From contig NC_072799.1 in NCBI RefSeq assembly GCF_028583425.1, forward strand, positions 92,986,217 through 93,050,216: 64,000 bases of DNA. Direction: 5' to 3'. The position numbers were made by a program, and so were the translations under genes. Source of the DNA: Eublepharis macularius. Taxonomy: Eukaryota; Chordata; Lepidosauria; Squamata; Eublepharidae. How positions within the stretch are numbered: the stretch's first letter is position 1; each line of letters begins with the position of its first letter. Shown one piece after another: positions 1 to 10,000 of the stretch. The notes beneath the pieces were generated by a model that saw only the letters and a list, made by a program, of their open reading frames with translations, was not told where the DNA came from and did not search any database.

Positions 1-1142
1 ATAGGCAAAACCTGGGCTTGCTGTATCCCTTTCTGTGTTTTGTATGTTGACAGAGGCCTGGTTCTCACCATCCCTGGTAGAACAAGTTTTGACAGAACTT
101 GGAAGCTTCTGTCAATTGACTACCAGGCCTGTACAAAGACACATTCCTTGCCCGTAGAAAACTAGAAGTTGGGACGATGGCAAGGCTTAGCTGATGAGGC
201 TGGAACCCTCCAAGATGGGCTGAGTCTCTTTTTATAGTGGCTGCCCCACCCCTTATTTTTCCCGCACTTTCTTGGCCCTGGGGCAGCTGGGAGCTGTAGT
301 CCAGGATGAAGGGCGTCCCCTACCAAGACTCCTGCAGGCCCCTCCCTGGCACTACAGCCCATAAACCTCATGGGGAACATATTTTTTCCCTTTAAGACAG
401 ATTAACTGCAAGCAGCACTCATTTCACCCTTGGTAACCATTTCATTACACCCTCCTTCCTAGTATTTGTGAATTTTAGTCACTTGAAACCTCAGTTGTGG
501 CGGCACAGACCAAACACAACCTGAGAATTAGACCAGGAGGACTGAGAGTGGATTCATGCATAGGGGTTGACTCACTCACGGGGGGAAATAATACAGGCAC
601 CAAAACGATAGAAAAGACTGAGTGGAGTGGATGAGTTTGTTGGCATGTATGTGGGGGGGGGGGGGCGAGAACATCCTAGCATGGTTTGTGTGCACGCCTG
701 CACTGATTATAACCAGGTGGTGATCTTGAGTGAATAACCATTTACAGTCACAAAAAACTCCCCTTTTATGTAACAGTTGTGTCTTGACTTAATGAAGGGG
801 GATAAATGGCAATGCTTCCTAGACTGCTGTACTGAGATTGGAGTTTTTCCACAGATGGAAGGATTTCTCATTCATGGAGTGTGTGACTTTCTTGCCTCTG
901 CTCTCCTGTGGTAATTTTAAATTCCCACACACACACGCACAAACATCCTTCCTGCCATGGTAAAACTCCAGGGGATCTGCTAATCTAAACCTTTGTGTGG
1001 GTGTGCGCATCTTTCACAAACGTATAAAATAAAGGCAACAAGGAACATGTATTAATATCTGCTGGAGCAATTGGTAACAGGTGTACTCTAGCAAACTGAT
1101 CGTGTTTTGGAATAGTTGCACATTCACTTTTTCTTCTCACAG
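1..1142 (+). other. GNPDA2 intron (partial)
   Basis: Intronic sequence upstream of the penultimate exon. Apart from a run of 13 G at about 653-665 I recognise nothing. Short open frames here look random. Confidence 0.6.
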
Positions 1143-1317
1143 GTAATGATTCTAATCACAGGAGCGCACAAAGCTTTTGCCTTGTACAAGGCAATTGAAG
1201 AAGGGGTCAATCATATGTGGACAGTTTCTGCTTTTCAGCAACATCCTCACACAATCTTTGTTTGTGACGAAGATGCAACCTTAGAACTAAGAGTTAAAAC
1301 TGTGAAGTATTTTAAAG
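1143..1317 (+). CDS. GNPDA2: GNPDA2, penultimate coding exon
   Basis: Glucosamine-6-phosphate deaminase 2 is a cytosolic enzyme converting glucosamine-6-phosphate to fructose-6-phosphate and ammonia. The exon opens in phase 0 after a TTCTCACAG acceptor and ends at AAAG|GTGAGT in phase 1. It encodes 58 residues beginning [20 protein letters not shown] and containing [14 protein letters not shown] and the CDEDATLEL block, which match vertebrate GNPDA proteins almost residue for residue. It splices in frame to the exon at 3082. The specific C-terminal tail there and the neighbouring GUF1 favour GNPDA2 over GNPDA1. Earlier exons lie left of the window. Confidence 0.95.
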
Positions 1318-1497
1318 GTGAGTACCCCCTTCCCGGAGAGGCTGAGAGTCAGTTCAGATGTTTAATTGGCTGCCTCTGTTCTTTTATCACAGCAACTCTC
1401 TGAGAGTAGGTTAAGATGAGAAGACTGGCCCAAGGTTTCCCAACAGGTTTTGTGGCATTGAGGTCCACCCATACAGTCCATTCTGCCATCTCACTCT

Positions 1498-1647
1498 GGC
1501 CATTTCCACACACGTTGAATAATGCACTTTCAATGCACTTTAGCAGTCCTTTGGAAGTGGATTTTTTGTTCCACACATGGAAAAGCAGTTCCAAATGTTC
1601 ACAAAAGAGTATTGAAAGTGGATTATCCAACGTGTGTGGAAGCAGCC
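1498..1647. mobile_element. Palindromic MITE, 3-bp TSD TCT
   Basis: The left end GGCCATTTCCACACACGTTG is mirrored by the right end (inverted GGCTGCTTCCACACACGTTG), and the arms continue inward with GAATAATGCACTTTC-like sequence. TCT flanks both ends (1495-1497 and 1648-1650). There is no coding capacity. The termini and 3-bp duplication are compatible with a PIF/Harbinger-like non-autonomous element, but the superfamily is not proven. Confidence 0.75.
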
Positions 1648-2831
1648 TCTATATTGTACCATTCAGGCTATAAGTCTGAGAATTAAAAAAAAAATTAAAT
1701 GCTTTCCTCATCTTTTTAAATCTACCAAGCAGAAAACTTGCCAAGCAAGAAGAAAACTGGCCTCAAATCTTTCCTTGGAAATACAAATTGAGCACATCAA
1801 AGTTTTAAATGAATATGGAAGAGCATTAAAAAATCTCACCCACTTACAGCTTACTGTTCAGTCTCCTTTACACCCATGGCTCAGGTCTTTGTCGTTACCT
1901 TTCTCCTCTCGCCATTATTTTAGAAATGCTTAAGAAAAATCTTTGCCTTGTAGGAGGCGCTTTAATAACTTGATGGTGCCTCTTTTCTAGGAATCTGGTG
2001 CATAAATAGCAGTAATGCCAAGAGTTTGGAATCCCAAACAGTAATTCAGATCTCTGCTATTTCTGTTCACTTTTGTCCGTGAAAGAACAGAGCGGCACAT
2101 TTTTGGACTCTGGTGTGCAAAGAAGCCTCTTTGACACGGACAAGTATGACTGTCACGATTTCCATCAATGATGCCACTTCTTCTTTGCTGGGATGCCTGC
2201 TTTTCTGACACTGCATACTTCCGTAGAGATCACTACATCTCTGTGCTGGGGAATTTTTGTCTGTCACACTGTTGATTAAAGCACAGACATCCTGCTTAGA
2301 AAAGAGATTGGGCAGCCACGGAAAAGAATATTCATTCTTCCTTAAAAACAGAAACCTAATTCTTTGTTACCAGTGTGGGGAGGACTTAGGACCAACCAGA
2401 AGCAATGCTGGGTGTTCTGTGATGGAAGCTTCTAATATTTTTTGAAAAACTTTCCAGGCACGGGGGCACAATACTGATCTAGACTCTCTCTCTCCCTCGC
2501 ATTTTCCTAATTTAAAATGGCCCCAGGGAGCCACTCTTTGCCTCTTCAAGGTAAACATTCAAGTACCCATACCCATGTTTCCCCAACAGGGCCAGCAGTG
2601 GCTCTCCAGGTCAGATTTGTTTGAACAACACGCTTGGGTCCTATCAGAGTTGACCCCCTGCACCTGTCAGTGGAACTGGGCGCACCATTTGGCTTGGTCC
2701 TTAGCAACCGTTTTCTATGCATGCTCATTAGTGAAATGGATCCATAGGAGTTAGCCATGTTGGTCTGTAGTTGCAAAATAGTAGAGACCAGTAGCACCTT
2801 TAAGACTAACCAACTTTATTGTAGCATAAAC

Positions 2832-2859
2832 TTTCGAGAACCACAGCTCTCTTCATCAG
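2832..2859 (-). ncRNA. Hammerhead-ribozyme-like core, left arm
   Basis: Read on the minus strand this is CTGATGA, a stem-II hairpin (AGAGAGC/GTTCTC around TGTG) and GAAA, the conserved order of a hammerhead core. A short GC-TTAT-GC stem III follows. A convincing stem I is not visible in this inverted arrangement, so activity is uncertain. Confidence 0.45.
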
Positions 2860-2877
2860 ATGCATTGTCAGATGCAT

Positions 2878-2905
2878 CTGACGAAGAGAGCTGTGGTTCT
2901 CGAAA
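2878..2905 (+). ncRNA. Hammerhead-ribozyme-like core, right arm
   Basis: CTGACGA (2878-2884), a stem-II hairpin and GAAA (2902-2905), followed by GC-TTAT-GC-TA. This is the same layout as the left arm on the opposite strand. CTGANGA allows the C at the variable position. Confidence 0.45.
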
Positions 2906-3081
2906 GCTTATGCTACAATAAAGTTGGTTAATCTTAAAGGTGCTACTGAACTCTTTACTATTCGTGAAATGGAGATTGTTAACTATCAGAAGTATAAAAG
3001 CCCCAAATGGCAGCTTTTCTGCATTAATAAATCCGTAATCTTGTATATTCTATTACAGTTACAGTTGTTTTTTCCTTAAAG

Positions 3082-3143
3082 GTTTAATGCATGTGCACAA
3101 CAAACTTGTGGATCCGCTGCACAGTATGAAAGAGCAAGACTGA
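3082..3143 (+). CDS. GNPDA2: GNPDA2, last coding exon with stop
   Basis: A pyrimidine-rich acceptor (TTTTTTCCTTAAAG) precedes GT-TTA-ATG, completing the glycine codon split after base 1317. The exon encodes LMHVHNKLVDPLHSMKEQD and then TGA at 3141-3143. The human paralogue ends LMHVHNKLVDPLFSMKDGN, so this is the normal, full-length C-terminus. GNPDA1 has a longer and different tail. No defect is seen. Confidence 0.95.
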
Positions 3144-4485
3144 AGGAGAAACCAGAGCTAGAATCCGTCTGCTTGTCCCTGGCAATGTGTTAGATAGCAG
3201 GTGAATTGACTGCTGTGCAATATGCTGGAAACTGGTTAAAACAGAGAGTCCTAAGGACTATGCTTCTCCCCCCCCCCTTACTTGAAGGTCCAACATGTAC
3301 ACTCTTACATTCCTCCTAGCCATGTAACAAGCTGTACTTTCCTAGCGAAATTTGTGTTCGCTGTTACACATTAGCTGTATGCGATTAAAAATCAATGGAA
3401 CCATCATGACGTCCGAGCACAGCCATATTTGTACTCTCTGCACAGAGAGAAAAGCATTCTGTAATGCAAAGTATAAAAATATTTCATTATTTGTCTCAAG
3501 ACACTTTTTGGCTTGAGTTTTGTAATGTCAACATAGACTCAGATAATCAGGGAGTTTATTATGAAATGTTTACACACTTGCACATTAGTGATTGGCTGCC
3601 TTAAAAAATATACACCTTCTTTGTTTGAAAGCAGTATCTGCAAGGGCAGGCAATTATTTTGGAAACATTTTATCAGCTTCAGCTTCCAGAATGACAGCCA
3701 CGTTAGTCATTACAGCAAAATCAAAGCCACCTCAAGCACCTCGATAGGCGGGGCACGCTTGGCTTGTATTCCGTGCCAGTGGATGAGTCCAACAGCTGCC
3801 TGTGACTCTTGGCAAAAGCGATGCCAACAAGTTGAGGATCCCATGTGGACGAACTGCCGTGCAGCCCACAGCTGTGTTAAGAGGAGGAGGGCAAACGAAA
3901 CGCCCTTCTCTTCAATCGCTGTCCCCCACATCACCTTTTTGAGGCTTCCAGCTCTCTCCTGGAGAGAAAAAAGTGAGGGGGGGGGGAACACTTTGGCATT
4001 GTAAAAGAAAACCACCACCCCCGACAGCTTTACGCACACGATTTGCTTCCTTCGGCATGCTTACCTGTCATTTTCTTATGCAATTCAAGTCTACTTAAGT
4101 TTTAGAAGGTTATGATTTTTCCCATAAGGCAAAAGTAGACAAAATATTCATGAGTTCTACAGACTTTGAATGCTGACATGCCCTTTAATTCCCCATGCTG
4201 TTCTGCATCACTAGGAATGCAGTTCTAACTTGAGCTTAAGGTAAAGTATAGCATTACTACCTGCACAGGTTACACTTTTATTTGTTCAGCAGCGAACTGG
4301 CCTTGAATAGAGAGATGCCTTCTGGGGGCAGAGGCCAGGTGCTTTGTTGGAAAGGTTCTTTTGTGTAACAAGGACTGCAGTTGATGCATTTTTGTGCCAA
4401 TTTCTTAAAGGCATTTGTCTGTGGAGGGGAAACTGACCCTATCATACCTCATTCTGGAGCTTAATAAATATTTTGCTGTTTGGTT
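3144..4485 (+). other. GNPDA2: GNPDA2 3' untranslated region (inferred)
   Basis: This is unique-looking sequence after the GNPDA2 stop, with no coding signal. An AATAAA at 4463-4468, followed by T/G-rich sequence, is a plausible cleavage signal. A second AATAAA at 5080-5085 could give a longer form. The boundaries are inferred from these hexamers only. Confidence 0.55.
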
Positions 4486-5439
4486 TTCTTCTGGTCTCTT
4501 CTGTGCCTAATACAGAAACTTCAGATGTTCAACACAATTGTCAGAACAAGGGCTGAGTTCGCTTCTGTAGTGCCAGAGTTGGACCACAGCTCAAACACAT
4601 GGACCCATCCCCCCCATTCAGTCCGTGGCAGTTACAGCTAAGAAGGCTGTTGAAGCTTGGAGAACTTAACCTGCCAGCCATTAGGCGGTAACGCTCACAT
4701 AGCCTAATCGCATGGCCAGGATAAACCAGCGTTGTTGAATACAAGAACACTTACGAGATTAACTCGCTCCACTGAAATCTGTTGCCAAAAGCAGTATGGA
4801 CGTTATTGTTTTGTCTCGAGTGGCTCATTCGTACATTCAATCCAACAGTGACACTGAGGAAACTGACGTGCGGTGCTGAGATTTAGAGTAAATTAAAATA
4901 TATTTTTAAATTTATACTTAAATATGTCAATTATTTGAAGTCAGCAAATATTATTATTATAGGGTAAGTGGAAAAAGCCAGCAGTGATCCTAAAGACATC
5001 ACATAAGCTAATGTACAATATTTAAAGATTTTTATATTAAATACCAACTTTAATACTGTATGTAGAAACATTGACAGAACAATAAAGGCGGCGTAGAGGC
5101 TGTCTACCCGCAATGGCTGAACTTGGTTGTCGTGGGAGAGAGGGCTGCAGGGTCACTCAACACCCAAACCTCAGCAAGGTTGACCCGAGCAGTAACTATC
5201 CACCTGCGGAAGGTGCCCTGTAGTTACAGAAGTATTATTTTAGACCTCATGGCAAAAGCGCTGTGAAGACCGCAGTCAAACTGCTCTGTGAAGAGACTGG
5301 TCAAGCTCCCTCGCTGCACTGTACACGCCCTTCAGCAAGTGTTTGGGCAGGGGGAGGCAACCAGCCATCACGGTGGTTTGGATTTAATCTAATATATTCC
5401 GAATAGAAGTGAAGAGAAAGAGGCCTACACGACTGAACA

Positions 5440-6033
5440 TAGAGCAGAATTATTATTATTTATTATTAAATTTATAACCCACTCTCCCTGCAAGCGGGCT
5501 CAGATAACATCAATTAATAAAAACGCATTAAACATTTAAAAACATTAAAGCATAAAAATCAGTATAAGAGGCAGCAACTCTACCTGTGGCCCACAAGCCA
5601 AGCCCAAACCTAAATAAATTCCATGGGACAGGAGATAGTACACACGATGTGACTCGGCAGATAGTCACGGGAGGGGGCAACATTCCCCCTCAACAGGAGA
5701 CCAGCCCGTGCACCAACCTCAACCATATGCCTGCTGGAACATCGTCGTCTTGCAGGCCTGGCAGAAGGATAGTAAATCCTGCTGGGCCCTAGTTTCCACA
5801 GACAGAGTTACACTAGGTGGGTGCCAGGGCCGAGAAGGCCCTGGCCGAGGCCAAGTGAGCCTCCTTGGGGCCAAGGACCACCAACAGTTGTTTATCAGCT
5901 GATCTAAGTGCCCTCCAGGGAACAGGTGGGGAGAGGCGGTCCTGCAGACGGCTGTAGTGCTGTAATGTAATGTGGCTGTAGTGCTGACAGTGTCCTGCTG
6001 CTCCAGCAGTCTCAGGAACAGCAGCCCGTACAA
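5440..6033 (-). mobile_element. CR1/L2-type LINE 3' fragment, antisense
   Basis: Minus-strand translation over 5719-5930 gives a degenerate copy of the end of a LINE ORF2 (NNCWWSLAPRRLTW... TMFQQAYG), alignable by eye with the fragment at 32690. The 3' tail with the CTCCCTGCAAGCGGGCTCAG signature and ATT repeats lies at 5440-5510. It is 5' truncated and decayed. Confidence 0.65.
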
Positions 6034-6177
6034 TACGTCAGCACTCTTCAGCTTGCTTCCCGAGTCTTGAATAGAAATGAGGATGCCTTGGCTTGATCCT
6101 TACCAGCTGACTGACTGACAGAAACACCCAGTTCATCCCAGACAGCCACGTCCTAGCTGTGGACCCTTAGCTGCAGC

Positions 6178-6575
6178 CACAGACTTTCTTAGAGCTAAGC
6201 TAAAAGAGACGAATTATACATGAGGAGGAGCATGTGAAGGGAGTCACAATGTTAGCTGGGAAGCTGAGTTTTAAAAGAGATCAGAAGGCTTTGTCAATTT
6301 CCCCTCTCTACAGAGCCAGGGAGATCCCTGCTCAGGTGGTTTATTTCCTCTTGGGCTTAGAAGGGGAGGTGAAACTGACAAGAGCCTTCTGAGGCAAAGA
6401 GGAAATTAACAAACCCTCTGAGCAGAGATCTCCCTGGCTCTGTAGAGAGGGGAAATTGACAAAGCCTTCCAATCTCTTTTAGAACTCAGCTTCCCGGCTA
6501 ACATTGTGACTCCCTTCACGTGCCCCTCCTCGTGTAATTCGTCTCTTGCAGCTTGGCTCTCATATCTCTGAGTCT
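6178..6575. mobile_element. Large palindromic DNA element (hAT-like MITE)
   Basis: The outer arms (AGAGCTAAGCT...AAGAGACGAATTA at about 6191, mirrored at 6536-6560) and inner arms (GAGCCAGGGAGATC at about 6315, mirrored at 6422-6440) make one long imperfect hairpin. The same family recurs at about 40670-41045. No target duplication could be fixed, so the ends are approximate. There is no coding sequence. Confidence 0.65.
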
Positions 6576-6777
6576 GGCAACATCGCCCCCTTTCTCTAGG
6601 AAGTGTAACCAACAGCATCTGTTTCCTGAAGCAAAAAGCTTATCACACCCCTCCTGGCAGTCTTTTTATGGTGGCATCTACTAACATTCCTCAAAATTCC
6701 AAGTGTCTGTAAGCTCCACATGTCAGGGATTCTCACAGTAAGAAATAGATTGTGGTGATACAGGAGGTTTTATTGAA

Positions 6778-6783
6778 CAGTAA
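6778..6783 (-). terminator. GUF1: GUF1 poly(A) signal AATAAA
   Basis: TTTATT on the plus strand is AATAAA for GUF1, about 165 bases after its stop codon. This implies a short 3' UTR of roughly 180 bases (about 6760-6947). Confidence 0.7.
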
Positions 6784-6947
6784 AATAGTTATATACACAC
6801 ACAATTTAAGGAAGTTTCTATCACATTTGTCTATTTACACTCACACTGCATATGAGATTCAAGACCTCCCGCCCAGCTTGCAAACAGCACTGGCCATTCT
6901 ATAACTTGACTCCAAAGAAGCTGGAAGTAATACTTGTTGACTTTCAA

Positions 6948-7085
6948 CTACTTATCAAGCTGTCTCTTTAAAACACTGATGAATGCATCCTTGGGCACTT
7001 CAACATTCCCGATTTTTCTCATCTTCTTCTTTCCTTCTGCTTGCCTCTTCAAAAGCTTCATTTTCCGTGAAATGTCTCCACCGTA
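6948..7085 (-). CDS. GUF1: GUF1 coding exon 17 with stop (residues 621-665)
   Basis: Encodes [35 protein letters not shown] and ends LKRQLDK before TAG at 6948-6950. This basic C-terminal tail contacts the tRNA acceptor region in LepA structures. The acceptor is GAAAAACAG. Confidence 0.95.
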   Translation of the reverse strand, partial: YGGDISRKMKLLKRQAEGKKKMRKIGNVEVPKDAFISVLKRQLDK

Positions 7086-10000
7086 CTGTTTTTCAGAAAG
7101 AAAGCATTTTAATTTCCTTCAACTGTCTATGAGTAACAAACGTAAAACTGAGCAGCGGGCTGTGCTGTACCTCTGGTAACAGTTTTCTATAATTCTTTCA
7201 AGTAGTTTTTTAAAGTTGGAGAATCTGTACAGAATTGTGATGTACTGGGGTATCTATCACTCCATGTTGTTTAAGACTGATGAAATGAATATAAGTCACT
7301 GTTCTGCATCATATATACCAACTGTTTTAAAATCAGAACTTGAGAACGTTCATAGTAGAAAGCATGGGGAAAGTGTTGGACTAATGGTCAATTTGACAAA
7401 CCTATCTGCCGCTTCAAAAAACTATCAACTTTAAGTTTATCTGCATCAAGTTTATCTGCATCTGCAACCCAAAATATTCATATACTCCTAAATATCTTAT
7501 TTCTGGAATTCAAAAGGGAAGAACAAGTTCCTGGGGGGGGAGGGGGGGCTCTAATATATGCTGTTGAAGGAAAAGGGTGGCAATAAAATAATTTACTCCA
7601 TAAGAAAAAGACAGATACTTACACATTTTGCCAGGACATTTTTCCTATATGCTTTCACCCTGAGGGAAAGTCGACAATTTCAACAGTTAAAAAAAATCCT
7701 GAGTGTCAAGATACTCTGCAATGTGACCCAGAGTTCAATCCCAAATGTCATGAACGTGCGTGTACATAGTGCATCACAAAGCAGAAATATCTGGGCTACA
7801 GTTATCAAGATGAGCAAGATATTCTTAAAAAAAGAAACTCCACTTCCTGTACACTGCTTAGCATGCCCACAATTCTAGCCCTGCTCTTCGCCCCTTTATG
7901 TCACTTCTCAATGATTCTTCACCTTTGTCCATAACTCATGTAGTCTCTCTGTAAGTGACAGGCCAGGCAAATAAAATACTGAGTAAAAACCACTGTGACA
8001 AGTAAAGCCATAGAAGTGTACCCCACAGACAACGGAGCCAGTCACAGCAACATGATGAACTAGTCAATAGGAACTGTACAGGGGAAAGTGATCGGGCAGG
8101 GAGAGGTTCCGTTTTGCAGAATGAGAGGAGTTATCTTTTGAGGGTTAGTCTAAAGGACAGGAGATTAAAGATCTCAGCACGTATCAGATCTTCTTGAGGG
8201 GGACGGAGTTGTTCATGGGCCAGTGAGTTTTTGCTGGGCCTGGTGTGTAACTTAGTTGCCGCACAGTGCTATGGTGATATATCTTCTAAATCTGCCTGAG
8301 AGAATGTTTTCCTGAGGCATGTACTAAGATCTCACAACGCCTAGTTAAATGTTAATACTTACCTCAGTAACATTTTTTAAAATAAACTTTGTTCTTGTTC
8401 ACTGTTAAAAAGAAACCATCTCAATTTTACCTCAGTTATCAATCCAAGCTTGGGTAGGTTATACTCAGGCCCAGGCCTTACTCCCCATGAACCAGTTTTC
8501 TCTTTTTCCATTTCCTGCGGGGACCCCTGGCGCTGTGGGGCAGGCAGGAAACTGTACTGTATTGAAGGGCAAAATCCTATGTGGGGTGGCATCTAGCCCC
8601 CAGGAAGGCCATCACAACCACAAACAACCAATGATCTCCAAAGTCCTTTATCATTCAGCAGTTAACAGTTTCAAATGAAGGCTAGAACTGCTTAACAGGC
8701 TGCATTTATGTTTTGTTTTAACTGCAGTTATTTTTGACAGCCACTGGGAGTCAGCAAACTCCACAATTACTTTTTCACACACCAGCGAGGAAAGCTTGAC
8801 CAAGAGAATTCCATATCCTATCCGCACTACACACTTCCTCCTCTATGAAAAGAGATTCCACAGAGAATCGCAGATTTACCATCTTTCAAGAGGCGAATGC
8901 TTTTACCTCAGAATGTGAAACTATTTTGTCAACTTGCACCTCATGCTGCAGCAATCTCTAGGAAATTATCTTAAGGTAATTTGGAAGCTTCAATTATTCA
9001 GAGAATTCTTTAGGAACATTTGCTAACAGGCAGCAAAATCACATTCATGTCACTGTTAAGGAAGCTTTAACCCGCTACAGGTAGCTTTGGGGCTAAATTC
9101 AAGGTATTTAATTTTAAGGTCCTGAACAAGGGGGTATCTCAGCTATGGCACCTTCTCCCACACAATACTTCTAGAAAATTAAAATCATCCGCTGGTGCTG
9201 TCCTCTAGCCAGAGTAAGGTTGGCATATGCTATGTTCAGGATCTTTTTAGTAGTAGCACTTGGTCGCTGGAATGTTCTGGAATCTTGCAGAACATAACTG
9301 GTTATTAGGAAACAGGCCAGGGCATTTATATGCCTTTATAGGCATTTTTATTTTGACCAGGAGAGAAGGAAGGTTATTTTATTTTATTTTTACCATCCTG
9401 ACTTGGGTGCTATTTTGGTAAACTGAATCAATTATATTTAGTGTTATACTGAAATGTTTTACTGTGGAAACCTGTGTTTTCCCTGTTGGCCATGGGGTAA
9501 GGGGAGCACCCATAAAAAATACATGTAATGTTAACAAAGGTACTACTTTACATGCATAATTTGTTTTTGTTTCGTTATATTCTCTGAAAAAATGGGATTT
9601 CAGTCAGAATATTAAGGAAGGATTAGAAAATATTTTTAAAAATTATACAGGGAAAAATTGGTTTGTCAGCAAATACTTTTCAAACAAAATTTGCCTTTCA
9701 AACAAAACAAAGCAGCAATACTAAACTCACGTTTCTCTTGCAATTACTTTGTTTCCAACTGCTGCTTGAATTGCAATTTCAAACAGCTGTCTGGGAATAA
9801 CATCTTTTAAGCGTTCACACATAGCTTTACCCTCTTTGTATACTTTGTCCCTGGAACAGAAAACAAAACAAATCCTTGTAATTTTAGATAACAACCGTAA
9901 CCCATTACAAGCAGTTTTAGAATGTGTTTAGTGGCAAACAAAATTGTGTAGATACTGAGTTTAGTTAAAGTGGCATAATGGAATAAAATCACTAATAGAA

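Larger units (their letters stand above)
2741..2963. mobile_element. Two-armed Penelope-like element terminus (inverted pair)
   Basis: Two inverted copies of about 100 bp meet near 2865. The outer parts carry the GTAGCACCTTTAAGACTAAC motif and the inner parts a GAAAGCTTATGC / CTGANGA block typical of Penelope-like terminal sequences in reptiles. A 10-bp target duplication, GTGAAATGGA, flanks it (2731-2740 and 2964-2973). No reverse-transcriptase frame is present, so it is a non-autonomous or truncated product. Family assignment rests on recalled similarity. Confidence 0.7.
1318..3081 (+). other. GNPDA2 last intron
   Basis: A GT-AG intron of 1,764 bp. It holds an antisense SINE-like fragment (about 1335-1450), a palindromic MITE (1498-1647) and a two-armed Penelope-like insertion (2741-2963). 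The rest is unremarkable. Confidence 0.85.
4486..6759. other. Intergenic gap between the convergent 3' ends of GNPDA2 and GUF1
   Basis: Contains a possible alternative GNPDA2 poly(A) signal (5080-5085), an antisense LINE 3' fragment (about 5440-6033) and a large palindromic element (about 6178-6575). No gene is seen. Confidence 0.7.
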
